Shown piece after piece: positions 1-12,737 of a stretch of DNA of 64,000 nucleotides (positions are counted from its first letter, which is position 1; each line of letters starts with the position of its first letter). The translations under genes were made by a program, and so were the position numbers. The DNA comes from Neckera pumila (lineage: Eukaryota > Streptophyta > Bryopsida > Hypnales > Neckeraceae): contig OZ018413.1 of the NCBI GenBank assembly GCA_963969595.1, positions 16,729,711 to 16,793,710 of the forward strand, in the 5' to 3' direction. Below the pieces are notes generated by a model, which was given only the letters and a program-made list of their open reading frames with translations, did no database searches and had not been told where the DNA came from.

Positions 1-470
1 TATATCCAATACAATTCAAAGAACTCAAGGACAAGAATGTTCATCAATCAATTACTTGACATTTATAAAAGAATGTGGCCTATTTCTAGAAACAAAACTA
101 TTCATGTGGTACAATAGATGTTCGTATAGTGTTTCTAATTACTTTTTTTGTTTGTAAGCTTCACCTTATCATGGTAAAAGGAAATGAAAATGTTGTTACC
201 GGTCTATATAACCAAAGTTTCTAGAGTAATTATAATGGTTGAAGATTATAGTACCTGAAAGGACTTATTATATAATTATCTTTAATATAGTAAAGTTATG
301 AATACAATAATTTTATCCAAAATATTATTTTTTTCTAATTTTTTTAAAGTATATATTTGATTAATTTATTTTTTGATAATTTTTAATAATAAAAAAAAAA
401 TCCTTGTACATCTCATTAAAATATTTACATAGAATTGTCAATAGATAAGTTGCAAGAAAATTTATATTCA
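1..470. other. AT-rich spacer, no gene seen
   Basis: Low-complexity A/T runs with stops in all frames. I see no conserved motif, RNA gene or long reading frame in it. Confidence 0.7.
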
Positions 471-1155
471 CGGTGAATGCAAGGAACACCTGTATTATTT
501 TGCGTCACACCTTGCATTTTGATTAGTTTTTTGGCTATAACTTTTGCATCTTGGCTCCAAATGACTCAAGATTTATAGATAAGGTACTCATGACTATTCT
601 ACACCTTGTCTAATTTTTTTGTAATTTTAAGAATATTTTATTGTCCAAAAAATAGCCCCCAAATATATGTCACACTTGCCAATTTAGAGGTTTTTAGTAC
701 TATTTAGTACCCAAAAAAACAAATTTCAAGCTGAAATTTGGAAAACATGGTCTTCTAGTAGATTTGTAGCTATGTAAGGAAGGAATTCTAAATAAAATTA
801 ATTGTATGTGGTGTGGAAGTCCAGAAAGTGCGCTTCTTTCTGCTTACATTTTAAAACATATAAAATATTGTTTTGGAGAATTTTTGGGTGAATGACCATC
901 TTTATATAGTTGTTACAAATGGCCAATTTTCATTTTATATATTTACTTTTGTTTCCTATTTTTAACTAATTTATACATCAAGATATCCATTTTCTTGAGA
1001 TTTGGCACTTTTTTAGTTCTCTAGCTTAAAGAATTTTTCTATGCATTTCCTTTGGTGGTTACCTTCATCTTAGAGGCGTATACATTAGCCATATAAAAAA
1101 ATCATGAGTACTATAAAAACGCAACAAAATTGGCAGGTGTTTCTTGCATTCACCC
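471..1155. mobile_element. TIR element without coding capacity (about 685 bp)
   Basis: The left end begins GGTGAATGCAAGGAACACCT. The reverse complement of the right end reads GGTGAATGCAAGAAACACCT, one mismatch over 20 bases, so the two are terminal inverted repeats. TTCA lies next to both ends and may be part of a short target duplication. The interior is AT-rich with no transposase frame. This fits a non-autonomous DNA transposon; the superfamily cannot be assigned from the termini alone. Confidence 0.72.
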
Positions 1156-2760
1156 TTCATAGAATCATATGATATAATATAATACAAAAATAAAATGCAT
1201 TGAATGTAATTCCAAAGAAATGTAAATTAAAATTTTCACATCTATAAGCAATTGCCACATATGCCGTACAAAAATGCCACGGTGATCTTTCATACCGGGG
1301 TTTCATACATTTTACTACATCAGCGTCGTATTCGATACCCAACGGTAACCGATAACCTATTCATGGACTTATAATGCGTTTTTTCATAGAAGTTTTGCAG
1401 AATTTTAGGTGATCAAATAATTCGCTTTATCGTATAAATGTACACTTGCAACTCTTCCGGGGTACAGATTTTTATGAACCTCTTGCGAGTTCCACGATAT
1501 GCTCAATCACGATTCATCATTGATTTAAGTTCATGGAATCAATGATCGAGACCTACATCCATAAAATCCTGATACAACAGAGAGGGTGCGCATTCCAGAA
1601 ACACTAACAAAAGCCGTCCTGCACATCCCTGACTGCTACCGACATATGTAGACGCACATAGATCGCAAGCAAGGCTCAGGATTACAGTTATGTTGACTTT
1701 CATCACCAACTTCAGGCTTCGATGGTACAAGTAATCATCACTGCAGGCTTGCGACAACCACGAAAAAGAAGCATCAACAAGTAAGTTACATAGCCTTCAG
1801 GGTCTGCTTTCTGTCAACAGAGCCTTTCGGCAATCAGGTCTCAAAGATTATAGACAACATCATCAGGCTCTGCCTCACAACTCCGAATAACAAGAAAGCC
1901 TCAGAACTGAAGCCCTAAATCCGAAAATGACTTCGTCTACACCCGTCAGGAAGTGATTCCATGTTGGTAACAGCACAGCCGAAACTCTGATGACCGTCGT
2001 GATGGAATGTCTCATCATACGGGCAAATGCAGATCATAGTTCCAAACTTCCTAATGTTCCATTCCTGATTCTCTCAGACAAATGCCTCGTTTATACTTCA
2101 GAGTAACTGGAAAGCCAGCGGTTGACAAGATTCAGCAGCGCCGCGTAGCACCACGATAATACATCGCAGTGCCAGCGGCAATAACCTTCACTTGCGCCTT
2201 AAACTCAGATTCTTCATCTAAAAGTCGTCATCACCGAGAATCCAAACCCTAAAACCCTAAATGATATCAGAAATTCAAAATACTGGGAAGACCAAACCAG
2301 ATCAATGAATGCAATACAAAAGCAAGACCGATGCCACACATTGAAACATATATCGATGACTTGTAACAGAAAAAACCCAGAGAGGCAGCATGTCCGTGGA
2401 AAGGTCCATCAGCGGGCGGCGCCTTAAACTATACAAGCCACAAGAGTTATCACAAGAAACGCTACGTCTCCAAAAATACTATTTCATACAAGCGACATGC
2501 CAAAACCGCATTCCGAACCCTCCGCAAAATAGCTGACCAAGAAATCCATGAACAGCGAGAAGCATCGCGCACAATGAGCTTGATGGCTTAGAGCTGGGTT
2601 TATATAGACCAGCTTCAGCGACGTGTTGCGAACTGCAAAGCCTACGAAAACCCTAAAATTGCCTCCGCGTTTATTCACCCCTTCTCATCCACGGTTCATC
2701 GTTTCATCTACTCCCACAGCCCACTTCATCCAGTTTGGTACCAAACGATGGTGAAAAAAA
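1156..2760. other. GC-richer non-coding block with telo-box-like motif
   Basis: From about 1500 base composition rises to that of the gene islands, but no frame resembles a known protein. A tandem AACCCTAAAACCCTAAA motif at about 2246-2262 resembles the telo-box found in plant 5' leaders and promoters. The composition changes abruptly to AT-rich at about 2750. It could be an untranslated exon or promoter of a gene lost or lying off the left edge, or an old retroelement LTR. No product can be supported. Confidence 0.4.
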
Positions 2761-3788
2761 CAAAAAGGGCCTTTTATCTTGTGGTTTCTTACAAACACTA
2801 ATTGTATAATGTTTTGAACTAATTGAATAATGTTTTGCACCAGTGCTGTAGCCCTATTTCATTTATATGCTATTTCATTTATATGCTATTTTGTTTATAT
2901 GCTGCTTGTTAGCCGAATGGTCGTGTGTATTTTTGACACGTTAATTTTTAGGAGCTATGTACTTTCAGTGTTTCATATACATTTTCACAAAGTGTTTTCA
3001 TGGGGTGGTTGTCATTTAGCAAAAATCTCTAGTTTGTTGTCTACTAAGCTATTAACTAAGTGAAATCAAATATCAGTTAGTCAAATTTTAAGTCAAGGAG
3101 TCTCTTTGAATGAAGTGTTTTGGCAATAAATGAGTCCTTGCCATTGGAATATATATGAAGCCTTTAACAACTAAACTAGTAAAAATAGATGCTTGGAAAT
3201 TGATAAGATCATTCAACAAAAATATAGTAAAAAAATCACTATAAGAAAGACACGTATTTGAGGTTGTCTGGCAAAAAACATGCTGTGTTTTTTCTGACGT
3301 TGCGTCGTTTGGTAGTTTGGGTCGCAGTAGTGGAAATTTTGAGTGATGTTCAAGCAAATGGGCACTTGGAAGAGGGCTAGACGGGTTAATGTCAACGCGG
3401 ACATGCATGTCAAAATGAACGTCAACAAAAACATCACCGTGTTTTTTGGAACGTCCAAAAGAATATAGACTGCCATGTCAGCAAGCAAACCCATTTTTAC
3501 TATGGTAAAATCAATAAAAATTACTATGCTTATGGTAGAATGCTACCCAAATGCCGAAAACTGTAGATGCCGAAAAACATCTCATTTGCCCGATTTGAAC
3601 TTTTTTTGCAAAAGTTACAAGGCTCTGAAGTTTGCAGCCGATCAGCCCTAATCGGTCTGATTCTATCTGTGAACGAGGATATTCCGTCTGATATGATTGG
3701 CGGGATGTCAACACTTTTTCACCTATAGTGGCAATTGCAATGCTCAAATCCATTACAATAAAGAGTATTTCTAATTACCATTACAAAA
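2761..3788. other. AT-rich spacer
   Basis: Short open frames only, none with a recognisable motif. Three nearly identical short words (ttatatgctatttcattt-like) repeat at about 2862-2900. I see no gene. Confidence 0.6.
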
Positions 3789-4112
3789 AAATTCAGGCCT
3801 CAAGAAGACTGTAAGTGTATGATTTTTGGCCCCCGCCGGGTGCAATTATAAAAAAATAAAAAAATAAAAATAAAATAAAATAAATTGTTTTTTTTTCTAT
3901 TATTAAAAAAAATTGTTTTTTTTTATATTGAAGAAATTTTTTTTTTTTTTTTGAAAAAAGATATTAAAAAAAATTTCAATCGGATGTGGCGCTGATAGCA
4001 TTGACATGGTCGCATGTGACCACATCACATTTCAAATTTTTAAATTTTCAGTTTTTTTTTTCCTATAATTGCACCACATGGGTGCAAGGCTAGTGACCTT
4101 GTTGAGGATTGA
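3789..4112. mobile_element. AT-rich MITE, family related to 55027-55258
   Basis: The word GGTGCAATTATA near 3838-3850 recurs in inverted orientation at about 4066-4077, bracketing poly-A/T tracts and a central segment with gcgctgatagcattgacat. The same arrangement occurs at 55027-55258: a G/C-rich end, a GGTGC-AATTAT motif next to poly-A, and a central tgacgctgacacgg-like segment. The two are therefore probably diverged members of one non-autonomous family. No coding capacity. Confidence 0.55.
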
Positions 4113-5812
4113 AATTTTTCCTAATGATTCTTTCATTTGCAATTTTTTTAAAGAATAATTCCAAAAATATAGGTTGATTGACAAATTTGCTATTATGGGA
4201 GGGGTTGCTTTACAATAATAAGTCAACAAATTGCATGAATGGCCCCCTCATCAGTGCCTTGCTAAATCAATGACACTTCTATTCAGTTGATTTAGCAAGT
4301 GATGTTAGCCTGACATTGCTTGAGAATGCGACTCTTGTATTGTGGCATACAGATGAATGGCCATCGCTGCTTGTTAAAAATGGTCCCAAATTCTCATTTT
4401 CAAGTATTCTAAAATTATTTTCTTAAAAAGATTTTGAAAATCAAAATTGTAGGATAATAGGAGTACATAGAACTTTACCTACATGTCAAAAAATTTTTGA
4501 AAAATTATCATTTTTAACCTTAATTTACAACATCTTATCTAACAGGAAGATCATTTTGGGACGGAGGGAGTATTTTTTTTGTAATTATAATGCAATTGGA
4601 ATTGTAGAACTTTGAAGGTGTGTAGAACCCTAAACGATTGTATTGTTGTTGGAGAAAGATAAGGTAAACCAACCTATAGCAAGCAGAATGAGTAGTTTGT
4701 CCTATTCACATTGTTGAAAAACTTTAAACTTTTTCTATACAAAGACAATGTGAAAAATTGGAAAAGCAATTGAAAACTTATTTTTTTGACAAAGTATGAC
4801 TTTGTTATGAATTTTTGACGTGTCTTGCCCAATTAGTCTAAAAGAGTCTTTAGGAAAAGATACTAATCCAAACTAGCAAAAGTGCATCTACAATAGTCAT
4901 CTTTCTCATCTAAAGTAGTTACAATATTTTCTAACATAACCACAATATGAAGGCATAAGAAAATTGCTTCTTGTAATGAATGTAGACTCAAAAGGTGGGA
5001 GTTCCTATTGCAGTCTCTAATCACTATATTACCATCAGGGCTTTTTTTGGGCACTATAGTTGAACAATGAAATCCTTGTGAGCCCTTCCAACAAAGGTCA
5101 AATTTGGGAGAAAGCAAGACACGGTGGTTGGAAATCCCTGACAAATTCCCGAATCTGTAGATACATTGTCAAAAAAAAGGCCTAATTACCATCATCTAAG
5201 ACATTGATTGTGGCTACTAATTCATCCTACTAGAGAATGTCATGTCTTTTCTAGCACAGATTTTGCATACATGTGTTAACCACACAGCTGGTTCGGACAA
5301 CTTGATCCGGACATTTTTTAGCATTCCTATGTTGATTAGTGCCACGTCACTTGGGACTCTCGTTAGTCTTGCCATAGTGTCGGTACATCGTGGATTGACT
5401 TTTACTGAAGCATCAATAGTATAAAACACGAATTCACAAAGCACCCCTAAAATCCATATTTGGATGATGAACATACTACTTCAGGGCAAAGCTTTGTCTA
5501 ACCAAATGCTTGCATCTTAAAGAACAAAAAACTCATCCTAGAACCAACTTCACGAAATTAAAGGAAGTATTATATTTGTACAAAGATAGAAGCATAAATA
5601 TGCAACAATTCAAAGAAGGATTTGGACGTTGCAGGGTTCACCACTAATTGATGTTTACGAGTTACATGAGAAATGAGGAAAGAGAAGAGCCGAGCATTGC
5701 AAGGGCATAAACTAACCATTTGATGCGCAAGTGATGACAAGTATTATCATAAGTCAAGCTTGGTGGGATCAATACGCATTTTGCAGAGCATAACCCAGAT
5801 TGAGCACTTAAC
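4113..5812. other. AT-rich spacer with small inverted repeat and Stowaway-like end
   Basis: An inverted repeat (cttgctaaatcaatgac / gttgatttagcaag) lies at about 4259-4304. At 4558-4573 the plus strand reads GGGACGGAGGGAGTA, the reverse complement of a typical Stowaway MITE terminus (TACTCCCTCCGTCCC). I could not find a matching second end, so only a fragment is claimed. No gene is seen in the rest. Confidence 0.45.
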
Positions 5813-6122
5813 TGAAAAGGCAAACATTTGACCTCTCCTTCTCAGGCTCATCCTCAAGGACCATTCAATCCATTACCTAAAATTGACAAGCGTGATTCCC
5901 AATATATAAGCATATATATATGTGTATCGGTTCTTCTCTCTAAAATAATCTCCACTTCCTCGCTTTATTTCCCTGGCCACTCAATTATTGCCAAGTATAT
6001 GCTAAGAAGTGCTGATACCCGTACTAGTAGCTTCTAACCTGTATTAAATGCTTGCTTTTCAGATAATTTGGGCTCTTCACAACTGGTTGATATTCCTAAA
6101 GAGGTTGTTGGAATTTTGGGCA
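5813..6122 (-). repeat. 3' LTR of the retrotransposon (310 bp)
   Basis: It aligns with 9865-10415 at both ends: tcctcaaggac-attcaatccatta near the left, aataatctccacttcct and a shared block from ctaagaagt/ccaagaagt to the end. A stretch of about 240 bp present in the other LTR is absent and replaced by a short ata-rich tract. Confidence 0.82.
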
Positions 6123-6599
6123 TGACATTTCCACCAAGCTTGGGATACTCTCGTAGAAGAATTGTCCAAGCTTAGTAGTCGTGGTCGAGTTGTATCTTGA
6201 GTTTTGTCCCGTTTTGTCCCGTTTGAGTGACCTTTTACTCCATTAATCACAAACCAGCACAGCATTATCTTTGAAATCAACGTGGTGCTGCTCCGCGTCG
6301 ATAGTAGGAAGAACCGCAAGTTTAGTTACAAAGAGATCTGAGAACTCTAATACTTAGTTCTCTCAGTCTTCCCTTTTGCTCAAGCTCAGTAATGGGACAA
6401 ATTTCACTTTTGTCAAAAGAGACATTGGATCTGAGCATATAAGATACTCTGTACACGGTTGTTCCTACCCGATCAACTGAGGTACCGCCTCCAAGCTTAA
6501 CACATCTACCGAGGATTTGCACTTGATGAATATCGTTCGTCTGAGGATTCAGGAGAGCTCCAAGCCAAGTCACTTTTGAAATCAAAAAAAACTTTTGCT

Positions 6600-7000
6600 G
6601 ACTCATAACCTTTGCTCCTCCCACTCGATTGCGGTATTACTTCTATATAATTTATTCTTTTCAAATGCAAGTCCTTTTCCCAATAATTATATAGGCTCAC
6701 TATTTTAACTTTCCGCAACCAAGGTCAATCCAATATGATCGGGCATCCTCCTCCTGATACTCCAATTTCTAAAACTTGAAAGTCAAGCTTTGTCATAACT
6801 CCATGAACAATGATCGGTAAGCTCGAAATCACCCTAGATGATTTGACGCTGCGTTGTCCACCACTCTCAATCAAACTAAGGATTTACAATCCTGTGTTAG
6901 ATTATTATGCTATGCTAAGAACCAGCTAGCGATCACGTTAACTGCTGCTCCACTGTTGAGCATGCAGTCCTTGATGAGATGACCATTTACAATGGCTTCA
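6600..7000 (-). pseudogene. Retropepsin-like aspartic protease remnant
   Basis: On the minus strand near 6975-6920 the translation reads LNSGAAVNVI, matching the LDSGAxVNxI active-site signature of Ty3-type proteases with the catalytic Asp changed to Asn. About 190 bases further on, near 6745-6712, PIILD-stop-PWLRK matches the conserved C-terminal (G/D)RPWL motif, with a TGA where Arg is usual. The spacing of the two motifs is right for one protease domain. The Asn and the stop show it is dead. Confidence 0.75.
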
Positions 7001-7636
7001 ACTTGCTATGAGTGTCCCACCTCGCTCCTTTGTTAAGAATGCATCCATGGCCGCCACCTCTTTCTTACGCCGAGCTGGAACGCTAGCTCTAAGTTCTCTC
7101 TTCAGTGACAAACACTTGACTACTAGCTACCCGATGGTAATGCTGGCATTTTGTCTACCCAAAATGATCATCAAGGAATATCCAAGCCGATCTTTGCTGA
7201 TTGATAGGTCAACTGGGAACTTCTGCTACTTTATGCCGGACCTAAAGGGGGGCCAAATGTGCATCTTTGGTTCGGGCTGAGGTTCAGAAGACCGCAGGAA
7301 CCTGAGTTCCGTGCACTTTTAGCATCAATTGAGGCCTAATGCATCTAAAAATGGGCCAAAAGGGGGAGCAAAAGTTTTGCACCCCCACCTCGGATTTGTA
7401 CAGGGTCAAAAGGGGGGCCTAACTCTTCACGAGTTAGCCCAGCATAAAGTCTTCAAAGTTCCCAGTGCGGTCCAACATCCCAATCTTCTTGTGAGGCCTC
7501 CTAGTTCATTCTTTTGTATTGCTTGTGCTTGCTTCAATATGACGTTGCTTTCAAGGCTACTGTGGAGATTAATATCCTCCATCGACCGGTCGGAGTGGCC
7601 ATCATTATGTCCAATCAGTAGTCCATGAGCTTGCTC

Positions 7637-8651
7637 TCATGACATTTCCAAAAGACTCACCTCCGCTACCTTGCTCTTGGTTTCAATTATAGGACGTCGC
7701 TTCTTTTTGGCCTCGAGACACTTGTGTTTGAAATTTCCTTTGCCTCTACACCCATGGCAAGTTACATACGGGGGGGTTGCTTGCTCAAGCTTCCACCTGG
7801 AGTCTCTACTACTTGAATTTTGACCCTGCAACATAAATAACTTCAAATCTTTCATGTCATAAAACAAATGAGTTAAATCCGATTTAGTGTTTTGAACTGA
7901 TTGCCTGAGCATTCGGAAAAATTCTGCATAATTATCACAGGGGTTGGTGATGAATTAACCGTTGAAGCACTTGGAACGACGGGAATGGGAAACAAAGTGA
8001 AAGGATGTTGTGTTATATTAATTAAACTATCCTCTTTGCGTTGAGCTCATCAAATGATGTTAGATCAACAAAAATCTCCACTTCTTGCAGCCCAGGCAAC
8101 AAGCCAAAGATTAAACTGTATAACACCAAATTGCTAATTCCGTGAAGAGTCGCCATATGATCACCCTGCGTTCCATTTGTTTTATCCCACCATCATAAGA
8201 GACGCTTCTCTTTATGTTGGATTGAAGCCTACGCACCCATTCACTGTACGCATGAACGCTTTCTCCGGTTAACTGCCTCATGTACTCAGCAAATCTAAGA
8301 GGCTCAAGTAACTTAATTCTAATATGAAGGCCTTTAACACTTCCCGGCTAGCTTCAATCCCAACTAAGTGTCACACATACCACTCAAATGCAACTTCTTC
8401 CAAGAAATCTGGAACCACGAGGCTTCATCTCTGTCGCCATTAGCCATGCAAGCCCTCTTGAATTCTCTCAAAGATGCCTCCAGATCTGCTTTATCTCCGT
8501 GAAAAACCGATAGGGCTACCAGGTTGCTTTTACATCTTGTTAAAGTTACTTCATTGATGCTACGACTACAAATAATATCGGTCTCTGTCAACTTGCTTTT
8601 TGAATTAAAATATCCTCTCCAAAATGCTGATGCATGGATCTCTAATGTCAT
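7637..8651 (-). pseudogene. Retrotransposon gag remnant with degenerate zinc knuckle
   Basis: Near 8540-8420 the minus strand encodes FHGDKADLEASLREFKRACM, typical of the start of the plant retrotransposon gag domain, followed by ANGDRDEASWFQI. Near 8280-8200 it encodes MRQLTGESVHAYSEWVRRLQ, the conserved gag segment that precedes the nucleocapsid. A CCHC-like knuckle (CHGCRGKGNFKHKC) lies at about 7759-7718, with Asn in place of the zinc-binding His. The pieces lie in different frames separated by stops, so the gene is broken. Confidence 0.8.
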
Positions 8652-9845
8652 AACTCACTTAAGTACAAGCATTTCTAGCTAAGCTGTTTGCTATCTCCAT
8701 ACTACAAGAGATGTGATTATGTCAAAAACACTCCAACCTACTTACGAGCAGCATCATCCAATTCTGAATAGCATGCAAATTTGTTGATCTCACTTGCCAT
8801 TTGCCTCCAACTTGGCAGCATACCAATAAAGAATCCCCCTAAACCCTGATGGTTTTGATTCCCAAACAAAGAGCAACTTCTAATCTTGATTCTACTACTA
8901 CGTACTCAGCTTAGCTGCTAGTAATCCCCTTTCCTAAATTCTTTTGACAAGAAACTTGCTCTGTAGACAGGTTTTGTATTACCACTCCTGCACCGACTCC
9001 AGAAGAGGGTCTATATGAACCATCAAAACTTAAAAATACCAAATAACCTCAGACATCCTATGTGCTATCCATGTACTTTTCCACTACCAAACCTTAGTAA
9101 ACATCTCAGTCTGCACTTTACTGTCAAAGTTGTGTCTTGCTGACAATCCTTTCCTGCAAAACGTGGCTTCAGTTCTAACTTCATAATGTTCCTCAACGAT
9201 TTCATCTTACTTGGAGCTCCAAACAAAAGAGAGGGATCACCAAACAAACAAAACGACTCTGCACATTTAGGAAGACCAAGTATCCTTGCAATTTCGGAGT
9301 TGATGTGGTTGAAACTTAATTGTTCTACTCGACCACATGCATTGATTATGTAGTCAGAAAGCTAACAACCGCACAACTCCTTCGACTCGCGCTTGTTTCA
9401 AATTGATTGTTTAAGCTCTTGTAAGTACGCAAGAAACAAATGCAACTCTACCTCGTTCACCGGACTAGGACAAGTTTTGACCACCATGATTGTCACTTTG
9501 GATAATATACTTTGTTACCAAGGAAAACAAGGAATTCATTGTAGCAAAGTGATTGCCTGTTTCCTCTTCCAATTATGTCTCAAATTCTTCCTGCAGTATA
9601 GTCCAACATTCATTACTTGCACAGTTGTCCACTAAAAACTTCAAAATGATCTGTTCTGAGGCTCATGTGGGGACAGTTTCCCTTGGCTTTCCACGATTAA
9701 TTGTAGCTCGCATCAAAGTTCCACAAACGTGCAATCTAAAGCTATAACCATGAAAGTGAATGCCTAGCATGCTTTTCGCCTTGACATCCCTAGCACAAAT
9801 GTCAGCAGACCCGTGGTTGTTAATTCTTAGTGTGACCAACTTGTG

Positions 9846-9862
9846 TCCCGGCAACAGAACCA
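9846..9862 (-). other. Primer-binding site of the LTR element (tRNA-Asp-like)
   Basis: Two bases inside the 5' LTR the minus strand reads TGGTTCTGTTGCCGGGA. Plant Ty3-type elements of the Athila/Tat kind often carry TGGCGCCGTTGCCGGGGA, complementary to tRNA-Asp. The match is good outside three to four positions and its placement right after the LTR end supports both boundary and orientation. Confidence 0.65.
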
Positions 9863-9864
9863 AA

Positions 9865-10415
9865 TGAAAAGGCAGAAACTTGCATCTCCTTCTCGAGCTC
9901 ATCCTCAAGGACTCATTCAATCCATTATCTAGAATGGACACGTGTGATTCCAAAAAGCATTCCCCGTTTATTCAATCATTAGCATTACATCCTTTGAACT
10001 TGTATCATTTGTACCTATCATTAGAAAAGAATGGAAAGTTAAGAAGGCTCTTCCCACCCACTAATTCAAGAGATCATGGAGATGAATTGAGTAATGATGA
10101 CAAATTTTTGAATTCATCATAGCAAACTTGGCCTAATTAGTAAGTTGTGAAGGCTCTTCCCACCCAAATTTTTGCACTACAAAGCGGCCTCTATTTGGGT
10201 TCAATTCTTCTCTAATGCGACTCTACCCTCTCAAATAATCTCCACTTCCTGCCTTGACTTCCTTGGCTACTTAGTTATTACCAAGGACATGCCAAGAAGT
10301 ACTGATCCTCAAACTAGTAACTTCGAACCTGTACTAACTGCTCACTTCCCAGATAACCTGGGTTTTTCCACAACCGGTTCATATTCCTAGAAAGCCTGTT
10401 GGAATTCTGGATACA
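9865..10415 (-). repeat. 5' LTR of the retrotransposon (551 bp)
   Basis: This is the longer LTR copy, ending on the minus strand in CA next to the primer-binding site. It contains a 17-bp internal direct repeat (aaggctcttcccaccca at about 10047 and 10149), and the region around that repeat is the part missing from the other LTR, so repeat-mediated deletion may explain the length difference. Confidence 0.8.
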
Positions 10416-12737
10416 ACAACACTTACCTTATCATCGGTCAAAAGCACCACCTAGCCTGCGTATACATGGCCTTTGTGAGCTGTAATACACACAAACAAGC
10501 AACACGGCACTTATGCTGACGAGAAGCTAATGTCTGTACACAAACATGTCGTCTGCCACCAGTCCCAGAAACCTGCAGTTCCACATCCTAACCATGAAAC
10601 AAAAACGTCCCGATGTGTATGCAATAACGTGAGGATTCATTACCAAACAATGCGTCCAACCCTTTCCAAGCAACTACCTTCTAACACAAAAGTAACAAAA
10701 GAGAATTAAGAAAAAAGTCCAATGGCGATGAGATGCATTAGGAAACCACAGTTTACTGTACATAAAGAGCACAAAGCAAGTGCCAGAACTGCACAGCCAC
10801 TCCCAGGGCTAAAAAGATGCGCAGAGAGTGCAAAAGTTCAAAGTCCATCGAGTGGGACAAAGGGCATGGACGCACTAGCCCGTTTTCCAGTTCTCAAGAC
10901 CTACGACCTTCTTCACAGTCACAAATCTAACAGTGATCGCTACAATGATCACACGCCATTGCACAATCGGGGACCGAATGTGCAAGGCAAAGTCAGTCAC
11001 GAACAAACACAAACCTCACATGCGACAGCGCTTGCACCTTCAACAGCTGAAACACGCAATCATTTGCTTGACCTCCAAGTCGCAGAAGAAAAACTTCGCA
11101 TTGGAGTCTGGCCCTTGGTGATGCTTCCGGAAAGACAAAGCCACTAACCCGAATTCTTTCCAAAACTCCACCACTTGCAGCTCCTTGTAGGTGTGAACTG
11201 ACTCGCATTGAAGAAGAGAATGAGCTTCCGAGGAACTTCAAAAATCATCTGGGCAGAACTACGAGATGGTTGTCTGACTCGCGATCAATCTCCACCTCCA
11301 AATTTTGCATCCACTATGCACAATCTCAGTCCTCAAGTCCGAAATCAGCCCCTAAAGGTGGCCAACATTCACATTAGAATGGCACATGGTCAGCGTCTGT
11401 CACCGCAGATCCCCCCTTCAATTGACAAATGGACTTCGTGTGATCATTGTCGAGCAACCTGCCATTCCTAGCAGCTTCAAGTACAGTGCACTTCAGAATT
11501 CCAGATTATACCATAAGAAGCAAGGTCGGTAATGAGCTTGCTATCAATGCTAAATGTGGATGGAAAAGAGACCTGAATGACTTGGAGTCAGCGGAGAAAA
11601 CCGCAGTAAAGACGAGGGAAGATCACAAGAACTTTGAGGTCGGCGAAGGTCGGCAAGCTCTCCACTTTCCAATTTGGACACCGAAGCTTGCCAGGATAAA
11701 CAATCGATGACAATTAACGTATCAAATGACACATTCTTGCAAATGAGGCCTTTTCCACCTCGAGAATCAAGAATGTAAAACATGATAGTTTCCACAAGTG
11801 CGGAGTCCATGGTGCGCTTAGAAAAAAGAGGGCATGGTGATTCAAATCTACAAGTGGAAATCACGTCACTGTGGGTGCCGCCATCACTCAACAAAAGTAA
11901 GCTGCTTGCGCTACTAGCCTAACACGTGTGATCCATACCCGTGTCCATCAATGCTAACACACTCGGTGTTGTGAGCACATTCCGGACAAACTCAATCTAC
12001 CAACCCTTATCCCAACTAGGATGGCCAAAAGCTGCAAAGGATCCCCCTACAAACAAAACTACACACAAATGGACGACACTACAAAACATTACGCCCAACA
12101 ATGGAGGTTACACACTAATGCTGCAATTCACATGAAATGGAAGAGTCCCATCATATCAAAAGAATCTACACCAAGAAAATCACAAAACTGGAGGAATCCA
12201 CAGCTGAGAGACTTTTGAGCACGTGTTCGAATGCCCATCCTTGACAACGATGTTTCATACCAAGCGGCAGCCATGATCCAGCCACCCTCAGCCACTCACA
12301 AACTCAAACAAGCCCAACAAACTTGAAATGGTCAATTCTTGGAAATTGACCACCCCCTTGACTCCACCATCGCCAACTTCACCACCACAACTCTTGTCAC
12401 CAGAGCAATACACGAAGGTGCTGCTAGGTACGACAGTCCATCAATCTTGCTGCACCTCAACCCATAGCCATGCCCATTCACCAAGTCGGATTCCACTTGC
12501 TCAACCAACAAACTTCAACTTGATTATCACTCAAACCAAGTGCTGCTTCACAAAAAAACCAACGACACCTCTCTGGAACCAAGCTGCACCCCAACAAACC
12601 ATTGTCTCTTGCAATATCGCATCCCCAGCTTGCTGTTGTAAATATCTTTGAGGAGAGTTTTCAAGAATAGAGCCAATCAATATTTGCCTATGCTTTGGTT
12701 GGGCCAACTCATTGCCATTTGCCCAAACCGAAACCAG
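10416..12737. other. GC-richer non-coding region downstream of the TIR-NBS-LRR gene
   Basis: Composition matches the neighbouring receptor gene, but no frame on either strand shows a known motif. It lies directly 3' of the receptor stop codon and may hold a long 3' untranslated region with introns, or an older gene remnant. I cannot choose a polyadenylation site. Confidence 0.4.

Larger units (their letters stand above)
5813..10415 (-). mobile_element. Degenerate, truncated LTR retrotransposon (Ty3-like gag and protease)
   Basis: Two related direct repeats flank a 3.74-kb interior. Read on the minus strand the order is 5' LTR (9865-10415), primer-binding site, gag remnants (about 8651-7637), aspartic protease remnant (about 7000-6600), 3' LTR (5813-6122). 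The LTRs share both termini (plus-strand TGAAAAGGCA start and a ttggaatt end) but the left copy is about 240 bp shorter. The interior is too short for a full pol, and I recognise no reverse transcriptase, RNase H or integrase. Stops and frameshifts interrupt every domain. No clean 5-bp target duplication is visible (ttaac left, acaac right). It is an old, inactive, internally deleted element or a remnant of a gag-only type. Confidence 0.85.

Noticed and set aside
2484..2678. Minus-strand frame of 64 codons with GC-island composition
   Set aside because: It opens at GTG, has no motif and no supporting splice context; kept only as part of the unexplained block.
7008..7628. Plus-strand frames of 90-99 codons
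   Set aside because: They lie antisense to the gag/protease remnants of the minus-strand LTR element, and the minus-strand reading carries the recognisable motifs.
5813..10415. Target-site duplication of the LTR element
   Set aside because: Flanks are ttaac and acaac, not identical. A cactta word near both ends does not abut the left LTR.
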